Shown: in pieces, positions 13,501 through 25,500 of the stretch
Numbering within the stretch: the stretch's first letter is position 1
Layout: each line of letters begins with the position of its first letter
NCBI RefSeq assembly: GCF_042186555.1
Contig: NC_133324.1
Location: 8,082,236-8,146,235 of the forward strand
Direction: 5' to 3'
From: Aquarana catesbeiana
Lineage: Eukaryota; Chordata; Amphibia; Anura; Ranidae
Length of the DNA stretch: 64,000 bases
The notes under the pieces: generated by a model
Told to the model about the DNA's origin: nothing
Seen by the model: only the letters and a program-made list of their open reading frames with translations
The model's database searches: none
Position numbers and translations under genes: made by a program

Positions 13501-16500
13501 TCATCTCCTCTCCCTCTTCCCAATTATCCTAGGAATACCTTGGCTACAGGCTCACAATCCTAGTATCAACTGGTCCACGGGCAAAATCCAGTTTTCTTCT
13601 GAATATTGCAAGCAACACTGTTTACGGGGGACCCCTTTAACATCCTCTCAATGCCTGTGCCTAGATTCAGAAACTAAATCTTACCAAAATCTTCCCGAAC
13701 CTTACCGGGATTTCCTGGATGTATTCAGTAAAAAGGGGGCAGAAACTCTTCCAGTACATAGACCCTACGATTGCCCGATAGAACTCTTACCTGGAACTGA
13801 AGTTCCTTTCGGGAGGATTTTCCCCTTAACTGAGCAGGAGCTGGGCACCTTGAAAGTCTATATAGACGAAAACCTGAAGAAAGGATTCATCCGTCCCTCC
13901 ACATCTCCAGCGGGGGCGGCCATCTTTTTTGTAGAAAAAAAGAATCACTCCTTACGTCCCTGCATTGATTACCGGGAGCTCAATAAAATTACTATAAAGA
14001 ACAGATACCCACTACCTTTGGTTCCCGAATTATTTCAGAGATTAGGATCTGCTACCGTCTTCACTAAGCTGGACCTCCGTGGAGCCTACAACCTGATCCG
14101 CATAAGAGAGGGGGACGAATGGAAGACGGCCTTTCGTACTCGATTCGGGCACTATGAGTACCTCGTCATGCCCTTTGGTCTGTGCAACGCGCCGGCCACA
14201 TTCCAGCACTTCGTCAACGATGTCTTTCGTGACTTTCTGGACCTATATGTCATCGTCTACCTGGACGATATCCTGGTTTTCTCTGCTTCCCTGACTGATC
14301 ACCGCAAACACGTGCGAAATTTACTTACCCGGCTTAGACAACATGGGCTTTACGCCAAACTCGAAAAATGCGAGTTCGAGCTCCAATCCATCCAGTTCCT
14401 AGGCTTGATCATTTCCCCTGATGGCATCAAAATGGATCCGCAAAAAGTATCCGCTATCTTAGATTGGCCTGCACCTATAGACAAGAAAGGAGTACAGCGT
14501 TTTATTGGCTTTGCCAATTTCTATAGGAAATTTATTAAGGGATTCTCTTTGATTATAACTCCCATTACGGAACTCATTAAACAAGGAAGCCGGTTCTGCT
14601 GGACTCCTAAGGCGCAAGAGGCCTTTGAAAGACTCAAAGCTCTGTTCACGTCAGCCACTATCCTCAAGCATCCCAATCCTGCCTTGCCTTTCGTCTTGGA
14701 AGTGGATGCTTCCGAAGTCGCGGTTGGATCTGTGCTCTCACAAAGACAAGGTGCCAAAGCACTCCTGTACCCTGTGGGATTTTTCTCACGTAAACTCTCC
14801 TCTTCCGAGAGGAATTACGACGTGGGAGATCGGGAACTTCTAGCCATTAAAGCAGCCCTGGAGGAATGGCGTTATCTCCTGGAAGGTGCAGCTCACCCCA
14901 TTTTGGTCTACACGGACCACAAAAACTTAGAATACCTAAGAACGGCTAAAAGATTGAAACCCCGGCAGGCCAGATGGGCACTTTTTTTTTCCCGATTTAT
15001 TTTTCATATTACCTACAGACCCGGATCCAAGAATGTCAAATCCAACGCCCTTTCCGGGATGTTTCTTGATTCTGAGAAGACCCCGTCTCCAGACACCATA
15101 CTCCCCTCTAGGAATTTCCTGATCTTACAGGAGGATCTAATCTCTCAAATCAGACGATCCTCTATGGGAATGTCACCACCTGTTGAAGCTTGTACCAAAG
15201 ATGGGCTGTTCTGGTTCAAAAATAAAATTGTGGTCCCTGAGGAGCTAAAAGTACGGGTGTTAAGCTTGTGCCATGATCACAAACTTGCCGGTCACTTCGG
15301 CACACGGAAGACAACTGATCTTGTCCAACGCACCTTTTGGTGGCCTCACCTTACTAAGGATTGCAAGGAATATGTTGAGTCCTGTAATACTTGCGCCAGA
15401 AGCAAGAGTAGCCGGGCAAGAGCATGGGGTCTGTTGAGACCATTACCAGTCCCCATCAGAAGGTTTTTCGTCCATTTTTGTTGTGGTGGACAGGCTGTCT
15501 AAAATGGCCCATTTTCTCCCCATGAAGGGCACCCCTTCGGCTATGGAGACCGCTTCCATCTTTATTAAGGAGATCATCAGACTGCATGGAGTACCAACCA
15601 ATATAGTTTCTGACAGAGGCGTCCAGTTTACCTCCAGATTCTGGAAAGCCCTTTGTGGCGCCCTTGAAATCGAATTATCATTTTCTTCGGCCTATCATCC
15701 CCAGTCAAATGGACAAACCGAAAGGACGAATCAAACCTTGGAGCAATACCTCCGCTGTTTCTCTGCATTCTCCCAGGATGACTGGGCCTCCCTGCTTCCC
15801 ATCGCGGAGTTCTCCTACAACAACTCACTACACTCAGCTACCAATCAGTCACCGTTTTATGCCAACTATGGTTTCCACCCATCCTTCTTGCCTGGATCTA
15901 TTCCCGAGTGCCCTGTTCCTGCAGTATCCGAAACTTTGGACTTTTTCTCAAACAATAACAAATTGCTGCAGGATACCATGACCAAGGCTCAAGAAGATTA
16001 CAAGAGAATCTTTGACAGGAAGAGACGGGGAGAACTTGTTCTGGAACCAGGCAATTCTGTCTGGTTATCTACCGCTAACCTCAAGTTGGCCTGTCCGTCC
16101 AGAAAACTGGGCCCCAAATACTTGGGTCCTTTCTTGATTAAAAGAAAAATCAACAATGTGGCATACGAACTTGACCTTCCTAACACCCTGAGGATACATC
16201 CAGTCTTCCACGTGTCCCTCTTGAAGCCGGTCACCCTCAACTTCTTTTCTGGCCGTAGCATTGGCCCACCCAAGCCTATTGTGGTTAATGGCGAAGAGCA
16301 GTTCGAAGTGGAGGCAATTTTAGATTGCAGAAGAAGACGCAATCAGGTTCAATATCTTGTAAAATGGAGGGGCTATGGACCCGAAGATAATTCGTGGGAG
16401 CCAGAAAGTAACTTGCATGCCAGAGAACTTCTGCAGTCTTTTAAAACTTCTCATGCCTCAAAGATGGCCCAGCTGGGCACCCGGAGTCTGCCCTTGAGGA

Positions 16501-19500
16501 GGGGGCACTGTCAGAGAGGTTACCTGGTTGGGCGCCGGTGCGCGCCGGGGCGCGTTGGTGCTCGTGTCTCTGTGCGTGCTGGGGTGCGTGTTCCTGGGGG
16601 CACTGGCATGTCTGGTCTGACCGGCCGTGGTGTGCAGGGTGGCGTCCGGGCGTGCATACGCGCGTTCGCGCTGGCGTGCGTCTGCCTATGGGCGTTACCG
16701 CTGGCATGCCCGGTAGTGTGGGCGTGCACGCCGGTGTCGGGGGCGCACTCGGGCGCGTGCGTGGGCGCTTTGGTGAATCGGCGCGTGCACGAGCGTGGCG
16801 TTTTGGCGCCAATCAGCCTATTTAAGCCTGCCTCTACCCTGATTCGGTGCTGCTTGATCAAACAGCTCTGTGTCTTGTTCTGTGATCTTCCTGTGTTCCT
16901 GTATCTCCGTAGTTTGACCCGTTGTGACCCGGCTTGCCTTTGGACCTCCCTTGATTGCTGCCTGAACCCGACCCCGGCTTGTTTGACCTTGTTTCTGCCC
17001 TCTCCCTTGTACCGTTGCTGCCAGCCCGTTGCCGACCTCTGCCTGTGTGTGACCAGCCTGATTAGCTCCTGCTCAGCATCAGCTCCATCATTCCTGAAGC
17101 TCTACCGGTTGCTTGCCAGACCACCTTGCTCCAGGAATCTAACACCAGGCCCTCATACCACTCCGCATTCGTGGGCCTCCTGTCTACAGTACCTGACCGC
17201 GAGATTGTGTTTCCAGCGCGATACCATCGCGCTGGTTCTCGGCGACAGGGTACTGTGCATGTCGCGCTGGCTCACTCATCGGGAAAGGAAAACTTTGTTT
17301 TCCTTCCCCGATGAGTGACAGGCAGTGCTGACAGCTGTCTGGTATGAATCCTGAGGCGGGAACACCGCGCCAAATTTTAAATGAAAAAAACGGCGTGGTT
17401 TCCCCCCTCAGGGGCATACCAGGCCCTTAGATCTGGCATGGATTGTAAGGGGAACCCCCTATGCCGAAAAATCGGCGTGGGGGTCCCCCCCAAATCCATA
17501 CCATACCCTTATCCGAGCATGCAGCCCGGCCGGCCAGGAAAGGGGGTGGGGACGAGCGAGCGCCCCCCCTCCTGAGCCGTACCTTGCCGCATGCCCTCAA
17601 CATGGGGGAGTGGGTGCCTTGGGGGAGGGGGGCGCCCTGCGGGGCCCCCCCACCCCAAAGCACCTTGTCCCCATGTTGATGAGGACAAGGGCCTCTTCCT
17701 GACAACCCTGGCCGTTGGTTGTCGGGGTCTGCGGGCGGGGGGCTTATCGGAATCTGGGAGCCCCCTTTAATAAGGGGGCCCCCAGATCCCGGCCCCCACC
17801 CTGTGTGAATGAGTTTGGGGTACATGGTACCCCTACCCATTCACCTAGGGGAAAAAAAGTGTCAATATAAAAAAACACAGTACACAGGTTTTAAGAATAA
17901 TTCTTCCGACTTCGGGGGTCTCCTTCCGACTTCTCCCGGTGTTCGGCCTCTTCTCCCGGGCCCCGCCGCTATCTTCTTCCAGCTCTATTGCCAGCGAGGG
18001 GCCCGGTCTGCTGCCGCTGTCTTGTCGCCGCTGTCTCGCCGCCGCTGTCTCGCCGCTTCTTCTCTTCTTTTCTTCTTCCCCGATGTTGACACGACGCTCT
18101 CTCCGGCTCGAATGCTGTGTGCGAGCTGCGGAGCCATTTATATAGGCGGTGACCCCGCCCCCTTACGATGTCATGGTCCCAGCATGCTCAGGGACTCTGG
18201 CGTCATAAGGGGGCGTGACCCCAGAGTCCCTGCGCATGCTGGGACCATGACGTCGTAAGGGGGTGGGGTCACCGCCTATATAAATGGCTCCGCAGCTCGC
18301 ACACAGCATTCGAGCCGGAGAGAGCATCGTGCCAACATCGGGGAAGAAGAAAAGAAGAGAAGAAGCGGCGAGACAGCGGCGACAAGACAGCGGCAGCAGA
18401 CCGGGCCCCTCGCTGGCAATAGAGCTGGAAGAAGATAGCGGCGGGGCCCGGGAGAAGAGGCCGAACACCGGGAGAAGTCGGAAGGAGACCCCCCGAAGTC
18501 GGAAGAAGATCCCGGAGCTGACTAATAAATTATTCTTAAAACCTGTGTACTGTGTTTTTTTATATTGACACTTTTTTCCCCTAGGTGAATGGGTAGGGGT
18601 ACCATGTACCCCAAACTCATTCACACAGGGTGGGGGGCCGGGATCAGGGGGCCCCCTTATTAAAGGGGGCTCCCGGATTCCGATAAGCCCCCAGCCCGCA
18701 GACCCCGACAACCAACGGCCAGGGTTGTCGGGAAGAGGCCCTTGTCCTCATCAACATGCAGACAAGGTGCTTTGGGGTGGGGGGGCCCCACAGGGCGCCC
18801 CCCCTCCCCCAAGGCACCCACTCCCCCATGTTGAGGGCATGCGGCCTGGTACGGCTCAGGAGGGAGGGGGGGCGCTCGCTCGTCCCCACCCCCTTTCCTG
18901 GCCGGCCGGGCTGCATGCTCGGATAAGGGTCTGGTATGGATTTGGGGGGGACCCCCACACCGATTTTTCGGCGTAGGGGGTTCCCCTTACAATCCATGCC
19001 AGACCTAAGGGCCTGGTATGCCCCTGAGGGGGGAACCCACGCCGGTTTTTTCATTTAAAATTTGGCGCGGTGTTCCCGCCTCAGGATTCATACCAGACAG
19101 CTGTCAGCGCTGCCTGTCACTCATCGCGGAAGGAAAACAAAGTTTTCCTTTCCCGATGAGTGAGCCATCTCGGCGCTGGTTCCTGCGGCGGGGCTCGTAG
19201 GTGTCAAATCTCGCCGAGAAGCGCGGCAAGATTGACACAATATCGCGGTCACCTACTGTACTCTACCAGGGGCCCCGAATCGGATACGTAAGGGAGCCTA
19301 CCCTCTGCCCAAGCGGACTCACCTGTCTGGTAAGTGTGGGACCTGACAGGCATGTAATTACAATTCTTGATCTAATATTTCACAGCAGGGCCCATTTCTG
19401 CACCCACCAAGAGCGAGTGAGGACTTACAGTGTTGTGGCACCAGCACCACCACCACCACCAAAGGCCCAATTTTTCTGCCCCTGTTCAACAGGGGCATGT

Positions 19501-22500
19501 AATTACAATTCTTGATCTAATATTTCACAGCAGGGCCCTGTGAGGGCTTACGTTGTTGTGGCCACAACAACACCTAAGGCCCAAATTTCTGCTGAGTATA
19601 TAGGGCAGGCACCTACTTTCAAACATCCAACTTACAAACGACTCCTACTTGCAAACTGAAGGAGACAACAGGAAGTGAGATGAAATCTACCCCTAGGAAG
19701 GGAAATTCTCTCCTGTAAGAGTTAATATGGGAAAAACATTTCTCCTTTCCACTCATGCTTTCCAATCCTTGTTCCACAAAAAACCCCAAATTTTCAAAAA
19801 ACATTTGTCATTGGGACAAAAAGTGAGGTGAAATCTTCTGAAGAGGAGGAAAGACAGCAAAACAAATGTCACAGGGGTGGTAACCCTTCCCTATGTTTTC
19901 CAAAAAGCTTAAAAAAGATTTTTTGGCTGGAGCTAAACACGTTAAAAATGTACCCGTTCAAAATTACAAAGAGATTCTACTTAACAACAAACCTACAGTC
20001 CCTGTCTTGTTTGCACCGCCTGTATACTGCTGTTCAGAGTATATAGGGCCTTTCCTTATTTTAATTTGGGTGCGGGGTTCCCCTTAATATCCATACAAGA
20101 CCCAAAGGGCCTGGTAATGGACTGGGGGGTACCCATGCTGTTTGTCTCACTGATTTTCATCCATATTGCTGGGACCCGACATTACATTAAACCCGCAAGC
20201 AGTTTTAAATGAGATTTTTTCCTTTAAAAATGACATTTTGTGTAGGGACTGTTCTAAACACGGGAAACACGCGCCACTTTACAGGCATACTATAGACACC
20301 CCCCAGGTACGATATTTAAAGGAATATTTCACTTTTTTTTTTTTTTTACTTTAAGCATCATTAAAATCACTGCTCCCGAAAAAGCGGCCATTTTTAAAAG
20401 TTTTTTTTGCATTGATACATGTCCCCTGGGGTAGGACCCGGGTAGGACAATACCATGCAAATTAGCCTGTAAAATGAGCACTTTTGATTTCGAACGTTCG
20501 AGTCCCATAGACATCAATGGGGTTCTAACGTTCGTGCGAATTTTCGGTCCGTTTGCAGGTTCTGGTGTGAACCGAACCGGGGGGTGTTCGGCTCATCCCT
20601 ATTCAACATGAGTTTTGAATAGATTTATAGTAGGAGGAAGCTGGTTCTCATTGCTTGCTGTAAAGTGTAAAGTGGTTACAGAATCACCTTAAAGGACTTT
20701 AAAAGTTTTAATTTTCTAATCCAATATCAGAGTTTCTATATAAAAAAAATCAAGCTTACCAGAATGATTTGATATTTCTCCTTCTGAACATGGAGCACAA
20801 TTATAACAACATGGGTGATATCCTTCTCTTACAGATTTTCTGAACCCTGGAAGACATTCCTCAGAGCATTGACCCCTTGGGACCTAAGATAATATGGAAC
20901 AATATGAACTATTCAAGAGCAAAACTACAGATATAATAGTGTAAGTAAGCCAAGCTTCCGGTGTGTACAATGACGTAGAATGCATACATTGGTGGAAAAA
21001 CATGGACCATTCCAGAAGGTGGCCCTTCATTAGTCTGGATACCACAGGATATGTTCCGAACCAGAAGACAGAAATAGACATGTAGGAATACTAGCAGAAT
21101 CCTTGCATTAAAAAGGTTACAGCAACAAAACTATCAGTACAAGCATAAACGCTGCCTTATAAGTCCAAAGAGAAAATCTCATACAATACAAAGAGAAGAA
21201 AACAAATATCCGTGTACCTCTAATAACCACATACAATTCAGCACTAGAAGGAATGAGAGGGATAATGAAATAGATGAAACCTATCATAACAGAGGACAGA
21301 ACCCTGAAAGGAATATTCCAACAACCCCCAGTGCTGACCTTCAGGCAACCACCCAACCTCATACATACATCAATCAGCAGGAAGCTTCATTCTGAGGACA
21401 GGGACTGAAAAAAGGGAACAAAACCTTGCAACAATAAATGCTGCAAACTGTGCATCTACATAAATATATTAAACATTGTCACACAAACAAAAGGAACCTT
21501 CAGTATTACAGAATCATACAGCTTGGCCTCCAGTAATGTAGTAATGCAGCATGTGAAAGCATGGATCATACATTGGTGAGACAGGGCAGAAGTTACAAAA
21601 ACAGAATGAATGTTTATAGATAATGAAACGTAATCCTCCCCCACACTCTGCTTGAGTGTTTCCGCCATATACCACTTCCTCCAGTCTGAAGATAGATATC
21701 AGATATTATAGCTGCATATTGCAACCAAGAACAAGGTAGGACTTGTTTGGCTGCAAAGCTGGAACACGTTTATTTGAACAAACTAACACATAATATATAC
21801 CCCACAGGAGGACCTCCCCCTCCTGATCATATTACCCTAACAATACAAACTGTACATAGGAATATAATTAGAACAACAGACATATACTATAAGCATTATG
21901 TTAAGTAGCCACCTAGATGACTCAGAGGTTTCATTCTAGGTCAGATTTGCTGACTTCTACAGTACTGAATACAGCGTACTGGACAATACACAATATTAAA
22001 AGTATAAACACAACCCACAATGGTTTGCTTAGCAGACAGACAAAAGGTGAGTTAATTAGCACAATTAAAAAGGGTTATAGACCCTTAGGAAGCACACTAG
22101 ACCTACATGTATAAAACACATTATAGCAGGCAACCCCCAGACAGGTGGCTTGCTGATGACATAAACATCTACTATGAGTCAGATAGTGTGGAGCAGTCCT
22201 TGTTGGAAATGTGGCATCTAGGCCCTTAACATGGACCCCAGGCTTAGAGTCCCAAAGTTTATGTGTCTTTGTGTCTTGGAGAGACATGGACTTTAATACA
22301 ACTAACAAGACCACTTCACGGATCTCCCAGGCATACACCATCCAAAGAGTAGTGTTCCCTTAAAAGCCAGGGCCCATAGTCATTCGGTAAGAGGCTTGCT
22401 CCCAGTCCTCTTTAAAAGCCCCTGTCCCAGCTAGGTATGTCACACTTCTCCCCTATCAAAAGTCAACTAACAAGGTCCCAGACCTCCACCTGGTCTGGAC

Positions 22501-25500
22501 ATGCAGAGTGAACTCACATAGTCAGTCTGCATGATCTCCATTCTTGGCTGCAAGGAATAGTGCAAGGAATAGTTGTTGTCAGTAAGTGTGGGGCAGAGGT
22601 CATTGACTCTCTGTCCAGTTGCTAGCGCTTCAGCTGGATGGTTTGTAACATTCCAGGGCTCGGTCTGCTGCTGGGGAGAGGGGCCGATCATCCCAGCTTC
22701 CTGAAGCTGTGGAGGCACAGTAGGTGCTAGGCAGAGGCCAGCGGCGCTCTGCCCTGTTGCCAGCGATTCAGCTGGGAGTAGAAGCTTCACTACATCAGCT
22801 TGTCGCTGGAGAGGGGGGTCGACTGCCCCAGCACCCTGGAACTCTACCATTTTTGCCGGTGCTGGGCAGAGGTTGGTAGCACTCTGCCCCATTGTCAGCA
22901 CTTCTGCTGGGGATTCCACATCATCCGCTTTGGCTAACCGTTGGGGCAGAAGGCCAGCTTCCTCCACTTCCAGACTGTGTATCTGCTGCTGGGGAGGAAG
23001 GATGACCTCCATCTCTCCCAAACTGTGTATCCACCATTGGGGAGATAAGGTTGCTTTCTCTTCTGTTCCCTCGTCTGGCTGCTGGGATGACATTTCTCTG
23101 TCACTGTCTCCCAGGTGCACAAATCCTGGCTGGGGAGTGAAGACAATTTCCTCCATTCTGTCTGACTGCTGGAAATGGAAGACGACAACCTTGTCTCCCT
23201 TCTCCCCCTGGATCCTGATCTGCTGCTAGGAAGTGACTGTCTCTTTCTCACCATGGGCCTCTCAAACCGCTGCAGATGTGGGGCAGAGGTCTTTGACCCT
23301 CTGTACAGTTGCCAGGGATTCAGCTGGAGAAGTTTCTTGGAACTCCACAACTGCTGCTGGCAGGAAATCCCATGTCCCTGTCAGTGTTGTGGGAAAAAGG
23401 CTGACTGCCTCTTCTATCAGGAAGGATGAATCTGTTATTGGTGCTGGGCAGAGTTCAGTGATGTTCTGCCCCGATGCCAGCTCTTCTGCTGGAAGCTCAC
23501 CTGGTTGTTCTTTTCAGCTGAAAAGTTGATTAAATCACTAGTCTCAGGACTTGCTAAAAATCCAGGACATGGGTTGGCGGCACTTGGGCCCTTTGCCAGG
23601 TGACTCATAATCCATAACATCCTCAGATGAAAAATCAATTAAATCCATACATTCTGTGATCTGTAGCTGGAGAGATGAGCCGACTGATTCATCTCCCATT
23701 ACCCTCTTCTGGTTGCTGGACAGACGCATTCCTCCATCCAAGATCGTCCAATGCAGAAACAGGATCGTCAAGGTCAGTCAGTACTTGCTGCATCAGCCAT
23801 AACACCTCCGCATTAATATGCCTCATTGACGACTCTTCAGCCAGGATTTCAGAGTTGTCAGCTGGTATTTCCTGATAGGTCCAGGCAAAGGGAACTCAGA
23901 CCTGCTGCTGAGCAGAATCTAGCAGCCATCTGTAGGCGATCTTCAGCTCCAATTCCTCATTGGCTAGACACTCCAAAAGTGCCCAGAGAACTTCTGGGAC
24001 ATTTAGCTTCCGTTCTCTGTATTCCAAGATTTTCTCAAAATGCCACTCCAAATCACTCCCAAAGTCAGGGTTCTCAGACAGCCTCTCTAATAACAGCCCC
24101 AGACTGCCGTAGCCAAAGCCTTCTGTTGGGGTACCATCCGCTGTCCATGGGCACACTTGGGCTACATACCAGCAGAGGGCTCTGTAGCTCTCCTCCAACC
24201 GCATCTCTGCCTGGACCAGCCTGGTTAACTCAGCTTTCCATTTTTTGTGCAGTTGTTTCCCCAAAAACACCATTCGCATTTCGTACTGTGACCAGTACCT
24301 TTCCTGGAAGTAGAGAATTTTTCCCTGGTGTTGTTGCTCACGGGCTAGCACATTCTTGCAGAGTTCCCAGTGGACAGAATCATACCATCCTAGCAGGGCC
24401 TGCTCTGACACTGGTCTTCTGTGCTGTATCTGCATCTCTCGCAACCTCCTTCCGAATTCCACTTCCATGGTGGCTGGTATCTGTATCTCTCCTCTCCTGC
24501 TATTCGGACCTTGAATCCAGGTGAAGGTTTGAATGTCCCAGACTGCAGGAAGCATCTCACTGCTTGCCACCAATGAAACAAAATCGTCCCCCACACTCCG
24601 CTTGAGTGCTTACATCATATACCACTTCCTCCAGTCTAAAGATAGATGTCAGATATTCTAGCTGCATATTGCAACCAAGAACTAGGCAGGACTCATTTGG
24701 CTGCAAAGCTGGAACATATTTATTTGAACAAACTAACACAGAACATATACACCACAGGAAGACATTCCCCTCCTGATCATATTACCCTAACAATACAAAT
24801 TGTGCACAGGAATATTAGAACAACAGACATATACTATAAACATTACGTTAATTAGCCACCTGGATGACTCAGAGGTTTCATTTTAGATCAGACTTGCCAA
24901 CTTCTACAATACTGAATACAGTGTACTGGACAATACACATTATTATAAACACAACCCACAATGGTTTGCTTAACAGACAGACAAAAGGAGTGTTAATTAG
25001 CACAATAAACAATGGGTGAAAGACCCTTACAGTAGGAGACACACTAGACCTACTTGCAATAAACACATTATAGCAGGCAACCCCCAGACAAGTGGCTTGC
25101 TGATGACATCAACATCTGCTATGAGTCCCATAGTGTGTAGCAGTCCTTGCTGGAAATGTGGCATCTAGGCCCTTAGCTTGGACCCTGGGCTTAGAGTCCC
25201 AGAGTCTGTGTGTCTTGGGGAGACATGGACTTGAATCCAAAATAACAAGACCACTCCACGGATCCCCCAGGCATACACCTTCCAAAGAGTAGTGTTACCT
25301 TAAATGCCAGGGCCCATAGTCAGTGGGTAAGAGGCTTGCTCCCAGTCTTTTCCAAAAGCCCCTGTCCTGGCTAGGTCTGTCACAGACACAATAAAAGAAC
25401 ATAAAGAAGAGGATTACTGTGCAGATATGGAACATCATTTCCCACAACCAGACCATTCTATGGAAGACCTGGAAGTTTTGGTTCCTAAATGGACTTTTTA

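Larger units (their letters stand above)
11465..19348 (+). mobile_element. Ty3/gypsy chromovirus-type LTR retrotransposon
   Basis: A full-length but dead element: 5' LTR 11465-12241, gag-protease frame from 12255, reverse transcriptase-RNase H-integrase, a C-terminal chromodomain, a polypurine stretch at about 16494-16508 and 3' LTR 16509-19348 (interrupted). The LTRs start TGTCAG and end CTGACA. It is flanked by the 5-bp duplication GGCAT (11460-11464 and 19349-19353), and the hAT repeat unit reads straight across the insertion. The chromodomain places it among chromoviruses (sushi-like clade in vertebrates). At least two frame breaks and a deletion disable pol. Gene order PR-RT-RH-IN is as expected for Ty3/gypsy. 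Confidence 0.95.
16509..19348 (+). repeat. 3' LTR, split by a palindromic element
   Basis: The pieces are 16509-17186 and 19261-19348. The 5' LTR reads TGTCTACTCTACC across the site; here TGTCTA and CTCTACC are 2.07 kb apart with a duplicated TA. The LTR ends CTGACA at 19348, followed by the GGCAT target duplicate. Confidence 0.93.
5912..20601 (+). mobile_element. hAT transposon copy B with nested insertions
   Basis: The ends are TAGGGATGAGC at 5912 and GCTCATCCCTA ending at 20601, perfect 11-bp terminal inverted repeats. They are flanked by an 8-bp target duplication with one mismatch (TTCAACAC at 5904-5911, TTCAACAT at 20602-20609). Eight-bp duplications define hAT. Inside are a broken BED-finger transposase (7576-10856), a CR1 LINE fragment (6437-6921), 60-bp and 142-bp tandem repeats, a (TA)n tract near 7518-7545 and a complete LTR retrotransposon (11465-19348). 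Without the LTR element and CR1 piece the transposon would be about 6.3 kb. It sits in intron 5 of the receptor, on the opposite strand. Confidence 0.93.
21624..25384 (-). mobile_element. Pol-less LTR retrotransposon
   Basis: Two direct repeats of about 0.81 kb flank 2.13 kb of internal sequence. On the minus strand each repeat starts TGTGACA and ends GTTTCA. After the 5' LTR comes TTGGTGGCAAGCAG, where a primer-binding site should be, and before the 3' LTR comes GATAGGGGAGAAG, a polypurine tract. There is no protease, reverse transcriptase or integrase; the inside encodes one unrecognised ORF and a repeated segment. The flanks (GATAA left, GACAC right) do not form a clear target duplication. 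It should depend on enzymes from another element. Confidence 0.82.

Noticed and set aside
13500..13532. Programmed -1 frameshift between gag and pol
   Set aside because: The break falls inside the protease domain just after its active site, not at a gag-pol boundary, and no convincing slippery site with structure is visible.
16509..17318. Continuation of the integrase-chromodomain frame through the 3' LTR to 17318
   Set aside because: It reads through LTR non-coding sequence and ends in the palindrome; it is fortuitous.
17809..18711. Mirror-image open frames in the palindrome (149 and 182 codons) as a transposase
   Set aside because: They are the same sequence read from both arms, low-complexity Ser/Arg/Pro, and show no catalytic motif.
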